Source of the DNA: an uncultured Oscillospiraceae bacterium
GTDB lineage: Bacteria > Bacillota > Clostridia > Oscillospirales > Oscillospiraceae
Reading direction: 5' to 3'
NCBI GenBank assembly: GCA_934565655.1
Contig: CAKTIE010000022.1
Span: 1-24,433 of the forward strand
DNA length: 24,433 nt
Positions 7,207 to 14,377 of the stretch are shown here, piece by piece. The translations under genes were made by a program, and so were the position numbers. Below the pieces are notes generated by a model. It searched no databases, was not told the origin of the DNA, and was given only the letters and a program-made list of their open reading frames with translations. Every line of letters starts with the position of its first letter. Positions within the stretch are counted from its first letter, which is position 1.

Positions 7207-8165
7207 TATTTCTTCCTCCTGTCCTCATACCGGGCGTAGGCCTCGATGATCCGCTGCACCATCACGTGGCGCACCACGTCCTCCTGGGTCAGCTGGCAGA
7301 TGCCCACGCCTTCCACGTCCCGCAGTACCTTCATGGCTTCCTTCAGGCCGCTGATCTTGTCGTTGGGCAGGTCGATCTGGGTGATGTCGCCGGTGATGAC
7401 CACCTTGGAGCCGAAGCCCATACGGGTCAGGAACATCTTCATCTGCTCCCGGCTGGTGTTCTGGGCCTCATCCAGAATGATGAAGCTGTCGTCCAGCGTC
7501 CGGCCGCGCATATAGGCCAGGGGTGCCACCTCGATGTTGCCCCGCTCCAGATACTTCTGGTACGTCTCCGCGCCCAGCATGTCAAACAGGGCGTCGTACA
7601 GCGGCCGCAGATAGGGATCCACTTTGGATTGCAGGTCGCCGGGCAGGAAGCCCAGCCGCTCGCCCGCCTCCACGGCGGGCCGGGTCAGCACGATGCGGTT
7701 CACCTGCTTGTCCCGGAAGGCGGCCACCGCCGCCGCCACCGCCAGATACGTCTTGCCGGTGCCGGCGGGGCCTACGCCGATGGTAACGGTGTTGTGCAGC
7801 ACCGAGTCCACATATTGCTTCTGGCCGATGGTCTTGGGCTTCACGGGCCGTCCCTTGCTGGTGATGCAGATCACGTCCTGCGTCAGTTCGCTGATGCGCT
7901 CCGACTGGCCGCTGCGGCACAGTCCGATGACGTAGCGGACGTGCTGCTGGTTGATGGCCTCGCCCTTGGCGCTGAGGGTCAGCAGGGCCTGCACGGCCTT
8001 TTCCGCCAGCATGACATTCTCCGGCTCGCCGGAGATGACGATCTCGCCGCCCCGGTTCACCACCTGCACCTGGAATTCCGTCTCCAGCAGGCGGATATTC
8101 TCATCGAAGGAGCCGAACAGATTGATGGCCTCCTCCATGCGTTCAATGCCGATTCGTTGTTCCAT
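7206..8165 (-). CDS. phoH: PhoH-like ATPase
   Basis: 319 residues from ATG at 8165 (MEQRIGIERMEEAINLF), with AGAAGG upstream; the longer in-frame start at 8264 reads repeat DNA. An N-terminal KH-like region (about 1-80, with GEPENVMLAEKAV) precedes the P-loop ATPase with Walker A GPAGTGKT at 132-139, RPAVEAGERLGFLPGD at 162-177, Walker B IILDEAQN at 229-236 and TGD at 258-260. PhoH proteins are predicted RNA-linked ATPases or helicases. Coupled to ybeY downstream. The gap to yqfD upstream is filled by repeat element C. Confidence 0.96.
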   Translation of the reverse strand: MEQRIGIERMEEAINLFGSFDENIRLLETEFQVQVVNRGGEIVISGEPENVMLAEKAVQALLTLSAKGEAINQQHVRYVIGLCRSGQSERISELTQDVICITSKGRPVKPKTIGQKQYVDSVLHNTVTIGVGPAGTGKTYLAVAAAVAAFRDKQVNRIVLTRPAVEAGERLGFLPGDLQSKVDPYLRPLYDALFDMLGAETYQKYLERGNIEVAPLAYMRGRTLDDSFIILDEAQNTSREQMKMFLTRMGFGSKVVITGDITQIDLPNDKISGLKEAMKVLRDVEGVGICQLTQEDVVRHVMVQRIIEAYARYEDRRKK

Positions 8166-8209
8166 ATGATAGCCTTCTTTCTGAAAGGGAAATTGTGGTT
8201 GGGGGTGTT

Positions 8210-8767
8210 TCGCGCCCCGGCGCGACCTACTTTTGTCAACAGTGACAAAAGTAGGCAAAAGCACCGGAAGGAACCTCCGGTTCCTTCACCTCCCGGCGCG
8301 CTATATTCTGTGCGAACTTGTGATTGCGTACCACACGTTCATATAGGCTTTTCTTTTTCGTATCGTCAAAAGGATCGTCTCTGCTTCTGCGCCGCTGCCG
8401 CTGAATTTTACGCCGGAAAACCGTATACGTTCACCGTGCGGCGGGGTGAGGTCACCCCGCCCTACAAACGATTACCGATAGAATTTCGTAGGGCGCGATG
8501 CTCACATCGCGCCGCCGTACAGCGATTCATCTTCTACCGTTGCAACAATGAGCGGCAGCGGCGCAAGAAGAAAGTTGATTCGTCATACGCAGCGATAATA
8601 GCCGTGTTCTGCGAACGCGTGGTAAAAGGCAGCAAATGCGTACACGGCATAGCGTGCGCGGATTCTTAAACCGCAGGTTTAAGCTGTCCTTTTGGGTACT
8701 TTTGGGACAGCGGCCAAAAGTACCTCGTCCCCGCAGGGACAAAACACCTTCCGCGCTTGCAGCGCGA
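8210..8767. repeat. Structured repeat element C: two arms around a palindrome pair
   Basis: Fills the 607-base gap between phoH and yqfD. Left arm: TCGCGC/GCGCGA (8210-8225), CCTACTTTTGTC/GACAAAAGTAGG (8226-8255), GAAGGAACC/GGTTCCTTC (8267-8287). Right arm, inverted: CTTAAACC/GGTTTAAG (8665-8683), GGTACTTTTGG/CCAAAAGTACC (8695-8724), GTCCC/GGGAC (8727-8740), plus an extra CGCGCT/AGCGCG hairpin (8753-8767). Inner boxes GCGCCGCTGCCGCT (8389-8402) and its complement (8551-8564) enclose REP-like palindromes at 8439-8465 and 8487-8516. It ends six bases from the yqfD stop. Confidence 0.88.
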
Positions 8768-8772
8768 AAAAC

Positions 8773-9960
8773 TCACTCGACCTCCACCGCTACGCTGACG
8801 CCGATCTGCTCGGCGCACTCCGCCGTCAGCGTCACCAGCAGCACATCGCCCTGCCGCGCGGTGGAAAACCGGGTGGACGTTACCGTGCCGCCCTCCGTCA
8901 GCATCGCGTCCAGCTGCCGCAGCAGCTGCTTCTGGCCCTCCAGCTTTACCTGCTCTTCGGTGCGCTGTACTGCCTGCGTGTCCCACCGCGTGGTTTTCTC
9001 CACCGCCAGCGTCACCGGCAGCCGCAGGCCAAAGGGCAGCGCCAATGGGTGATACATCACTATTTTATCACAACCTGACCCCAACATGCTACCCTTTCCG
9101 TATAAATTTATCCGCTGTTTTCCCACATCCAGCGCCAGACGCACGCCGGTTTTTCCGTCGCCCGTCTTTTCCTCTGCCGCCAGCGGCACCGCCGCCGTCA
9201 GCTCATACCATGTCCGGGCGTATACCCGGCCCCGCCCCGGCATGAACCGCACCCCGGCGGAGGGGGAGTCCGCCACGCCGGAGATGAGAAGCTGCCCCTC
9301 CGTCACGGTGGACCCGGCTATCACCTGCGCCTGCCCGTCCAGCGTTTCCACCCTGGTCACAAGGCCGCCCCGGCGGGCCACCACGTTGGCGGGAGTGGTC
9401 TTGTCAGCGATCTCCGGTGGCCGCTTCCGCTCCACCACCTGCACATGGGCGGTGCAGCCCTTCACATTCACCGCCAGCCATGAGATGTCGTCCAGCTCCA
9501 GCAGCACATGGTTCCGCAGCTCCTCCTGATCGAAGCCCAGCGTCCGTGTGCCGATGGTCACGCCGTTGTGCTCCAGCGCCCGCAGGATCTGCTCCGTGGG
9601 CACGGTGCCGTTGCCCGTCACCTGAAAGTCCCAGATGAACAGCGTGCCGTACCAGTACAGCGCCAGCACCAGCGCGGCCGCCGCCAGCAGCACATACCGC
9701 CGCCGCATCCGCCGCGCCGCCAGCGGCGCGCCCTGCTCCCGCAGCCGCCGCAGCGCGGCGCCGCACTCCGCCGCCACCGTCTCCAGCTGGGCCGCGCCCT
9801 CCCGCGTGGTGCGCAGGGTGAAGCGTTCTGCCGTCTCCCACCGCACATCCCAGAAGGGGATCTCATGGGCGGCGCACAGGTTCAGCACCCGCTCCGGCGC
9901 GGGGCTTTCGCACTGAAACTGCACCGTCCCCCGCAGATAGTTCCATACCTTTGCATACAT
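8773..9960 (-). CDS. yqfD: Sporulation protein YqfD
   Basis: 395 residues. A cytoplasmic N-terminal part (MYAKVWNYLRGTVQFQCE, about 1-85) is followed by a basic RRMRRR stop-transfer sequence, a single membrane segment about 88-109 and a large extracytoplasmic domain with FQVTGNGTVPTEQILRALE, a FtsQ/POTRA-like opening, and LVTRVETLDGQAQVIAG further on. This matches YqfD, a SigE-controlled protein needed for sporulation in Bacillus and clostridia. It begins two bases after the yqfC stop, the conserved yqfC-yqfD pair. The start has only a weak ribosome binding site and is probably coupled. Confidence 0.93.
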   Translation of the reverse strand: MYAKVWNYLRGTVQFQCESPAPERVLNLCAAHEIPFWDVRWETAERFTLRTTREGAAQLETVAAECGAALRRLREQGAPLAARRMRRRYVLLAAAALVLALYWYGTLFIWDFQVTGNGTVPTEQILRALEHNGVTIGTRTLGFDQEELRNHVLLELDDISWLAVNVKGCTAHVQVVERKRPPEIADKTTPANVVARRGGLVTRVETLDGQAQVIAGSTVTEGQLLISGVADSPSAGVRFMPGRGRVYARTWYELTAAVPLAAEEKTGDGKTGVRLALDVGKQRINLYGKGSMLGSGCDKIVMYHPLALPFGLRLPVTLAVEKTTRWDTQAVQRTEEQVKLEGQKQLLRQLDAMLTEGGTVTSTRFSTARQGDVLLVTLTAECAEQIGVSVAVEVE

Positions 9961-9962
9961 AG

Positions 9963-10253
9963 CTACTCCACAAATTCGATATTTTCAATGATCCCGTCGA
10001 TCCGCAGCTCCTGGCCGGTCATGGCCTGCAATTGCAGGTTCCGCCCCAGAATGCGCACCACCACCGAGCCGCCGTTGATGTCCACCCGCTCCGTGGAATA
10101 GCCCAGCACGCCCCGGTGGCGGTCCATATAGAAGCAGCGGTTGCCGGACAGCTCCATCCGGGGAATGTCCGGGGCCAGCACCGGCGGCAGATCCAGCCGG
10201 TCGGCGGCCTCCAGGCCCTTTTCCATCAGCCGTTTGCGTATTTTTTCGCCCAT
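9963..10253 (-). CDS. yqfC: Sporulation protein YqfC (YabP/YqfC family)
   Basis: 96 residues from ATG at 10253, chosen because GGGAGGGGAGGA lies immediately upstream; the upstream in-frame extension overlaps the divergent ylbJ gene. Sequence features are DLPPVLAPDIPRMELSGNR, a YMDRHRGVLGYSTERV middle and VVVRILGRNLQLQAMTGQEL, the usual YabP/YqfC family pattern. It is a mother-cell sporulation protein of unknown biochemical role, always paired with YqfD. It is the first gene of the minus-strand cluster and diverges from ylbJ over a 101-base gap, so the two sporulation promoters lie back to back. Confidence 0.93.
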   Translation of the reverse strand: MGEKIRKRLMEKGLEAADRLDLPPVLAPDIPRMELSGNRCFYMDRHRGVLGYSTERVDINGGSVVVRILGRNLQLQAMTGQELRIDGIIENIEFVE

Positions 10254-10354
10254 TGTCCTCCCCTCCCGTGGAAGGTTATGCGCCGCGCCGGAGAAACTTG
10301 CCTGTCCGGCATGCGCCGCACCGGACGCGCATAGGCTTTTCCGAGGTGAGGCAT

Positions 10355-11296
10355 ATGCGGGAATGGGGAAGAAGGGCGGCGCTGGCCGCCGCACTGCTGG
10401 TGTGCATGGCGGTGCTGCTGTGGCAGAATGAAACGGCCTCCGCCGCCGTGCGGCAGGGGCTCACGCTGTGCGCCCGGTCGGTGATCCCGTCGCTGTTCCC
10501 TTTTTTCGTGGTGGTGTCCTTCGCCGTGGGCTGCGGCTTTTTCGCGGTGCTGCGGCGGCTGGGGCTTCCCGTGGGGGCGGCGGTATTTCTGGTGGGTATC
10601 GTGGGCGGCTATCCCGTGGGCGCCCGGACGGTGGGCGAGCTGTACCGCGGCGGCGGTCTTGCCAGAGAGCGGGCGGAAACGCTGCTGACCTTCTGCAACA
10701 ACGCCGGGCCGTCCTTCATTTTCTCCATCGCCGGGGTGGGCGTATTCGGCAGTCAGAAGATCGGTCTTGCCCTGTATGGTATCCACATTCTCTCGGCGCT
10801 GGCGGCGGGCGGACTGCTGGACGGACTGCGCTCTGTCCGAAACGTATCAAAAACCGCCGGTTCTGACATGAAAACGGCCCGCTGTGACATGAAACCGGCC
10901 AGTAATTGCATGAAATCGGCCGGTAACGGCACGAAATTGCCCGCCCTTTTCGTCTCCTGCGTGGGCAGCGCGGCGGCGGCCATGGTGAACATCTGCGCCT
11001 TCGTCATCTTCTTTCTGGTGGTGATGACACTGGTGCGGCAGGCGTGGCCCGGCCTGCCGCCGCTGGCGCTGGGCCTGCTGGAGCTAACCGGCGGCATCAC
11101 GTCGCTGGAGGCGTCTCCGGCGGGCTTCTGCATGGCGGCGGCGCTGCTGGGCTGGGGCGGCGTGTCCGTCCACTGCCAGACGGCGGCGGTGCTGGAGGAT
11201 ACGGGGCTTTCCCTGCGGCGGTATCTGCTGGCAAAGGCGCTTCAGGCGGTGATCTCCGCCCTTTTCGCGTTGGGACTGTGCTGTTTTTCGCTTTAA
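10355..11296 (+). CDS. ylbJ: Sporulation integral membrane protein YlbJ
   Basis: 313 residues from ATG at 10355 (MREWGRRAALAAALL), with GAGGTGAGG just upstream. Several hydrophobic segments are visible, starting at about residues 8-24 and 45-65. The core motif FCNNAGPSFIFSIAGVGVFGS together with GIVGGYPVGARTV matches the YlbJ/nucleoside-recognition Gate family, needed for cortex formation in Bacillus. It is shorter than the roughly 400 residues of Bacillus YlbJ. A loop near residues 170-197 is built from four 21-base tandem units, an unusual insertion. It diverges from yqfC. Confidence 0.9.
   Translation: MREWGRRAALAAALLVCMAVLLWQNETASAAVRQGLTLCARSVIPSLFPFFVVVSFAVGCGFFAVLRRLGLPVGAAVFLVGIVGGYPVGARTVGELYRGGGLARERAETLLTFCNNAGPSFIFSIAGVGVFGSQKIGLALYGIHILSALAAGGLLDGLRSVRNVSKTAGSDMKTARCDMKPASNCMKSAGNGTKLPALFVSCVGSAAAAMVNICAFVIFFLVVMTLVRQAWPGLPPLALGLLELTGGITSLEASPAGFCMAAALLGWGGVSVHCQTAAVLEDTGLSLRRYLLAKALQAVISALFALGLCCFSL
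10862..10945 (+). repeat. Four 21-bp tandem units inside ylbJ
   Basis: Units begin at 10862, 10883, 10904 and 10925. Each carries ACATGAAA-like and CGGCC-like cores and encodes seven residues: SDMKTAR, CDMKPAS, NCMKSAG, NGTKLPA. The later units are more diverged. The frame is kept because the unit is a multiple of three. Confidence 0.85.
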
Positions 11297-11331
11297 CGAA
11301 AAAAAGACGTGCAAAACGGCGGACAAGGCGC

Positions 11332-11337
11332 TATAAT
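11332..11337 (+). promoter_or_regulatory. Likely -10 element of proBA
   Basis: A perfect TATAAT lies 37 bases before the proB start codon, with AAGGAGGG at 11361-11368 as ribosome binding site. No convincing -35 hexamer is seen at 16-18 bases, so the promoter may need an activator or be weak. Confidence 0.5.
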
Positions 11338-11373
11338 AGGGGTCAAATATCATCATCCCGAAGGAGGGATATC

Positions 11374-12159
11374 ATGCGCATTACCGTAAAAGTCGGCACG
11401 TCCACCCTGGCCCACGCCACGGGGCGGCTGAATATCCAGCGGATGGAAAAGCTGTGCAAGGTGCTCAGCGACCTGAAAAACGCAGGCCACGAGATCATTC
11501 TGGTGTCCTCCGGGGCCATCGGCATGGGCGTGGGCAAGCTGAACCTGCCGGGACGGCCCAAGGATATGCCCACCAAGCAGGCGGCCGCCGCCGTGGGCCA
11601 GTGCGAGCTGATGTATACCTATGACAAGCTGTTCAACGAGTACAGCCACACGGTGGCACAGGTGCTGCTGACCGGTGAGGACGTGAACAACGAGCGCCGC
11701 AGCCGCAACATGCGCAACACCATTTTCCGGCTGCTGGAGCTGGGTGCGCTGCCCATCATCAACGAGAACGACGCCGTGGCCACCGACGAGATCGGGGTGG
11801 AGAACACCATCGGTGAGAACGACACCCTGTCTGCCATTGTGGCGGCGGCGGTGGGGGCCGATCTGCTGATCCTGCTGAGCGATATCGACGGCCTGTACGA
11901 CAGCGACCCCCATAAGAATCCGGACGCGAAGCTCATCAGTACCGTGGGCACCATCGATGACAGTATTCTGGCGCTGGGCGGCGGCAGCGGCAGCGCCCTC
12001 GGCACCGGCGGCATGGCCACCAAGCTCCACGCCGCCCAGGTGGCCACGGCGGCGGGCTGCGAAATGGTCATTGCCAACGGCCAGCGGCCGGAGCTTCTCT
12101 ATGACATCGTGGCAGGCAGGCCCGTGGGCACCCGCTTTCTGGCAAAGGAGGGCAAGTGA
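11374..12159 (+). CDS. proB: Glutamate 5-kinase
   Basis: 261 residues from ATG at 11374, which follows an AAGGAGGG ribosome binding site at ideal spacing. Amino-acid kinase fold motifs: VKVGTST at 5-11, LVSSGAIGMG at 43-52, IINENDAV at 128-135 and a C-terminal GGSGSALGTGGMATK block. It phosphorylates glutamate to glutamyl 5-phosphate, the first and feedback-controlled step of proline synthesis. The C-terminal PUA domain of the E. coli enzyme is absent, as in many Firmicutes. The stop codon abuts the ATG of proA. Confidence 0.97.
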   Translation: MRITVKVGTSTLAHATGRLNIQRMEKLCKVLSDLKNAGHEIILVSSGAIGMGVGKLNLPGRPKDMPTKQAAAAVGQCELMYTYDKLFNEYSHTVAQVLLTGEDVNNERRSRNMRNTIFRLLELGALPIINENDAVATDEIGVENTIGENDTLSAIVAAAVGADLLILLSDIDGLYDSDPHKNPDAKLISTVGTIDDSILALGGGSGSALGTGGMATKLHAAQVATAAGCEMVIANGQRPELLYDIVAGRPVGTRFLAKEGK

Positions 12160-13416
12160 ATGACCACCATTGACATTCTGAAAAAAACCAAGGCGGCGTG
12201 GAAAACCATCTGCAACGCCTCCAACGAGACGAAAAACGCCCTGCTGCTGGCCATGGCCGACAGTCTGGAGCAGAACTGCGCCGCCATTCTGGAGGCCAAC
12301 CGGGAGGACATGGACGCGGCACGGGGCCACATCTCTGATGTGATGCTGGACAGGCTGTATCTGGATGAAAAGCGTGTGGCCGGAATGGCCGCCGGCATCC
12401 GGGACACCACGGCCCTGCCCGACCATACGGGACGCATCCTGTCGGAGGTGCACCGGCCCAACGGCATGACCATCTATAAGAAGCAGGTGCCCCTGGGCCT
12501 GGTGTCCATCATCTATGAGAGCCGCCCCAACGTCACCTCCGACGCGGCGGCGCTGACCATCAAGAGCGGCAACGTGTGCATGCTGCGCTGCGGCAAGGAG
12601 GCCTATCGCTCCGCCCACGCTATCGTGAAGGCGCTGAAGGCGGGCATCACGGCGGCGGGCGGCGATCCGGACATTCTCAACATCACCGAGGACATCAGTC
12701 ACCAGAGCGCCGACGATATCATGACCGCCAAGGGGCTGGTGGATCTGCTGATCCCCCGTGGCGGCGCGGGCCTGATCCGCACCTGCGTGGCAAATGCCAC
12801 CGTCCCCTGCATCGAGACCGGCACCGGCATCTGCCATGTGTATGTGGATGACAGCGCCGACCTCCAGATGGCGGTGAACATCGTGGCGAACGCCAAGGCC
12901 AGCCGTCCCTCCGTGTGCAACGCCGAGGAGGTGCTGCTGGTACACAGTGCCGTGGCGGAGCAGCTCCTGCCCATGCTGAAAAAGGCGCTGGTGGACGACC
13001 GGGCCGCGGCGGGTCAGGTGCCCGTGGAGCTGCGGCTGGATCAGCGCGCCGCCGCCATCATCCCCGGAACGCCTGCCGGAGAGCGGGATTTTGACACGGA
13101 GTTCCTGGACTACATTCTGGCGGTGAAGGTCGTGGACAGCGTGGACGAGGCCATCGCCCACATTCTGGCCCACTCCACCGGCCACAGCGAGTGCATCATC
13201 ACGGAGACGGCGGAGCATGCCCGGCGGTTCGTTGACGAGACCGACAGCGCGGCGGTGTATGTGAACGTGTCCACCCGGTTCACCGACGGCGGCGAGTTCG
13301 GCCTTGGCTGCGAGATGGGCATCTCTACCCAGAAGCTTCACGCCCGGGGCCCCATGGGGCTGGATGAGCTGAGCACCTATAAGTACATCATCAAGGGCAG
13401 CGGACAGATACGGTAA
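12160..13416 (+). CDS. proA: Glutamate-5-semialdehyde dehydrogenase
   Basis: 418 residues, normal size. Motifs are PLGLVSIIYESRPNVTSDAA at 111-130, KSGN at 135-138, PRGGAGLI at 199-206 and the catalytic SVCNAEE with Cys253. It reduces glutamyl phosphate to the semialdehyde with NADPH, the second step of proline synthesis. Its ATG follows the proB TGA with no gap, so translation is coupled. No proC is in the window. The gene runs into repeat DNA at 13420, whose outer palindrome may act as a terminator. Confidence 0.97.
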   Translation: MTTIDILKKTKAAWKTICNASNETKNALLLAMADSLEQNCAAILEANREDMDAARGHISDVMLDRLYLDEKRVAGMAAGIRDTTALPDHTGRILSEVHRPNGMTIYKKQVPLGLVSIIYESRPNVTSDAAALTIKSGNVCMLRCGKEAYRSAHAIVKALKAGITAAGGDPDILNITEDISHQSADDIMTAKGLVDLLIPRGGAGLIRTCVANATVPCIETGTGICHVYVDDSADLQMAVNIVANAKASRPSVCNAEEVLLVHSAVAEQLLPMLKKALVDDRAAAGQVPVELRLDQRAAAIIPGTPAGERDFDTEFLDYILAVKVVDSVDEAIAHILAHSTGHSECIITETAEHARRFVDETDSAAVYVNVSTRFTDGGEFGLGCEMGISTQKLHARGPMGLDELSTYKYIIKGSGQIR

Positions 13417-13419
13417 ACA

Positions 13420-13656
13420 AAAATAAGAGCGGCACAGCTGATCAGCTGTGCCGCTATTCGGTTTAGAGTATATGCCGCTCATTCAAAGGCTCCCCTGTGT
13501 AAGGGGAGCTGTCACGGCGTATGCCGTGACTGAGGGGTTGTTTGCTCAAAAGTTGTTTTTTAACAATCCCTCCGTCAGCGCTTCGCGCTGCTACCTCCCT
13601 TTGCACAAGGGAGGCTTTGGTTTCTGCGAAACCTTGAAAATTGCCGCTCTTATTTT
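13420..13656. repeat. MITE-like element with 15-bp terminal inverted repeats
   Basis: The ends AAAATAAGAGCGGCA (13420-13434) and its exact complement (13642-13656) bracket 237 bases between convergent proA and the CarD-like gene. Inside are a perfect 28-base palindrome (13428-13455), then hairpins GCTCCCC/GGGGAGC (13489-13508), GTCACGGC/GCCGTGAC (13511-13530), CAGCGC/GCGCTG (13575-13590) and CCTCCCTT/AAGGGAGG (13594-13614). The two halves are inverted, diverged copies of each other. It has no coding potential for a transposase. It may double as a terminator region for both genes. Confidence 0.8.
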
Positions 13657-13658
13657 CG

Positions 13659-14171
13659 TTATTTCTCCGGCCATGCGGGATAGTCCCGCTGGATGTAGGC
13701 GCAGACCTCCTGCCGGTCGATCCCCAGCGCCGCCGCCAGCTCACCGTACAGCTGATCCTCCGCCCGGCGCAGATACCGCTCGTCCAGCTGGCTGACCTTC
13801 CGGCCGTGCTGCATCGCCCATCGGCGGCGATGGCAGACATGCTTGATCATGGCGGCCATGCGGCCGCAGTCATAGGAGGTGACCACCGCGTGATAGTGAT
13901 CCTTGGCGGCCCGCTGGCCCGGCCCCTCCGGGGCCTCCGGCAGCAGCTGGGGCAGCGCCGCCAGAAAATCGGCGGCCTCCTGCGCCGTCATGACGGGGCG
14001 CATCAGCACCCGCGTGTCCACCGGCGTCATCACCTGCCCGGAGCGGTACAGCGGCGCAAGGGTATAGTATTCCTTCGTCTTGTCATAGCCCGACGTGTCG
14101 GGCGTGCCGACGCTCTCCACCCGGCAGACGCCCTCGCCGCCGTAAACCACCAGATCACCTGCTGAAAACAT
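13659..14171 (-). CDS. CarD-like transcription regulator
   Basis: 170 residues from ATG at 14171 (MFSAGDLVVYGGEGVCRVESV), preceded by AGAGGAG. Residues 1-60 form the CarD/TRCF RNA-polymerase-interacting domain: FSAGDLVVYGGEGVC then YYTLAPLY and VDTRVLMRPVM. The rest is helical, with LDERYLRRAEDQLYGELAAALG near the end. CarD proteins bind the RNA polymerase beta subunit and tune promoter opening; members of this short type are common in clostridia, but their targets are unknown. It has its own promoter at 14272-14301 and a terminator hairpin in the leader at 14217-14242. Confidence 0.85.
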   Translation of the reverse strand: MFSAGDLVVYGGEGVCRVESVGTPDTSGYDKTKEYYTLAPLYRSGQVMTPVDTRVLMRPVMTAQEAADFLAALPQLLPEAPEGPGQRAAKDHYHAVVTSYDCGRMAAMIKHVCHRRRWAMQHGRKVSQLDERYLRRAEDQLYGELAAALGIDRQEVCAYIQRDYPAWPEK

Positions 14172-14216
14172 GAGTACTCCTCTCTCCACACAACAAAAAC
14201 ACACCGTAAAACACTG

Positions 14217-14242
14217 AAAAAAGCACGGCCCGACGGCCATGC
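14217..14242 (-). terminator. Terminator hairpin inside the leader of the CarD-like gene
   Basis: On the minus strand GCATGGCC-GTCG-GGCCGTGC (one G-U pair) is followed by six T. It lies between the promoter at 14272-14301 and the start codon at 14171, so it would stop most transcripts before the gene unless read-through is controlled. Confidence 0.65.
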
Positions 14243-14271
14243 ACCTTATGTATCTTACATTTATTGGTAAC

Positions 14272-14301
14272 AGTATAGCACATTTTTCGACAAGATGTAA
14301 G
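14272..14301 (-). promoter_or_regulatory. Probable promoter of the CarD-like gene
   Basis: Minus-strand CTTACA (14296-14301) and TATACT (14272-14277) are 18 bases apart. The expected start is about 14265, roughly 25 bases before the leader hairpin. Confidence 0.5.
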
Positions 14302-14323
14302 AGGAAAATTTAAATTTTTACAG

Positions 14324-14360
14324 AAAAAACGTCTCTTGCCACAGTGCAAGAGACGCTTTT
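14324..14360 (-). terminator. Terminator of the udp-glsB unit
   Basis: CGTCTCTTGC/GCAAGAGACG makes a ten-base-pair stem with a six-base loop, flanked by six A on the left and CTTTTT on the right. Minus-strand reading ends in six T, suitable for stopping transcripts from 14378; the other side would also work. Confidence 0.88.
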
Positions 14361-14377
14361 TGGCAAAAATTACCCAA

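Noticed and set aside
4051..8767. CRISPR array or group II intron as explanation for the repeats
   Set aside because: There are no regularly spaced identical repeats with unique spacers, no cas genes, no reverse transcriptase and no intron core; the units are few, inverted and palindromic.
10254..10354. Back-to-back SigE promoters between yqfC and ylbJ
   Set aside because: CATA-like -10 cores occur in both directions (CATAACCTT and CATAGGCTT), and the genes are sporulation genes, but no -35 match at the right spacing could be found. Regulation by SigE is expected but not shown.
11353..13482. A 709-codon open frame on the minus strand across proB and proA
   Set aside because: It is antisense to two firmly identified genes, is rich in His, Gly and Arg as expected for the complement of GC-rich coding DNA, and has no ribosome binding site or recognisable motif.
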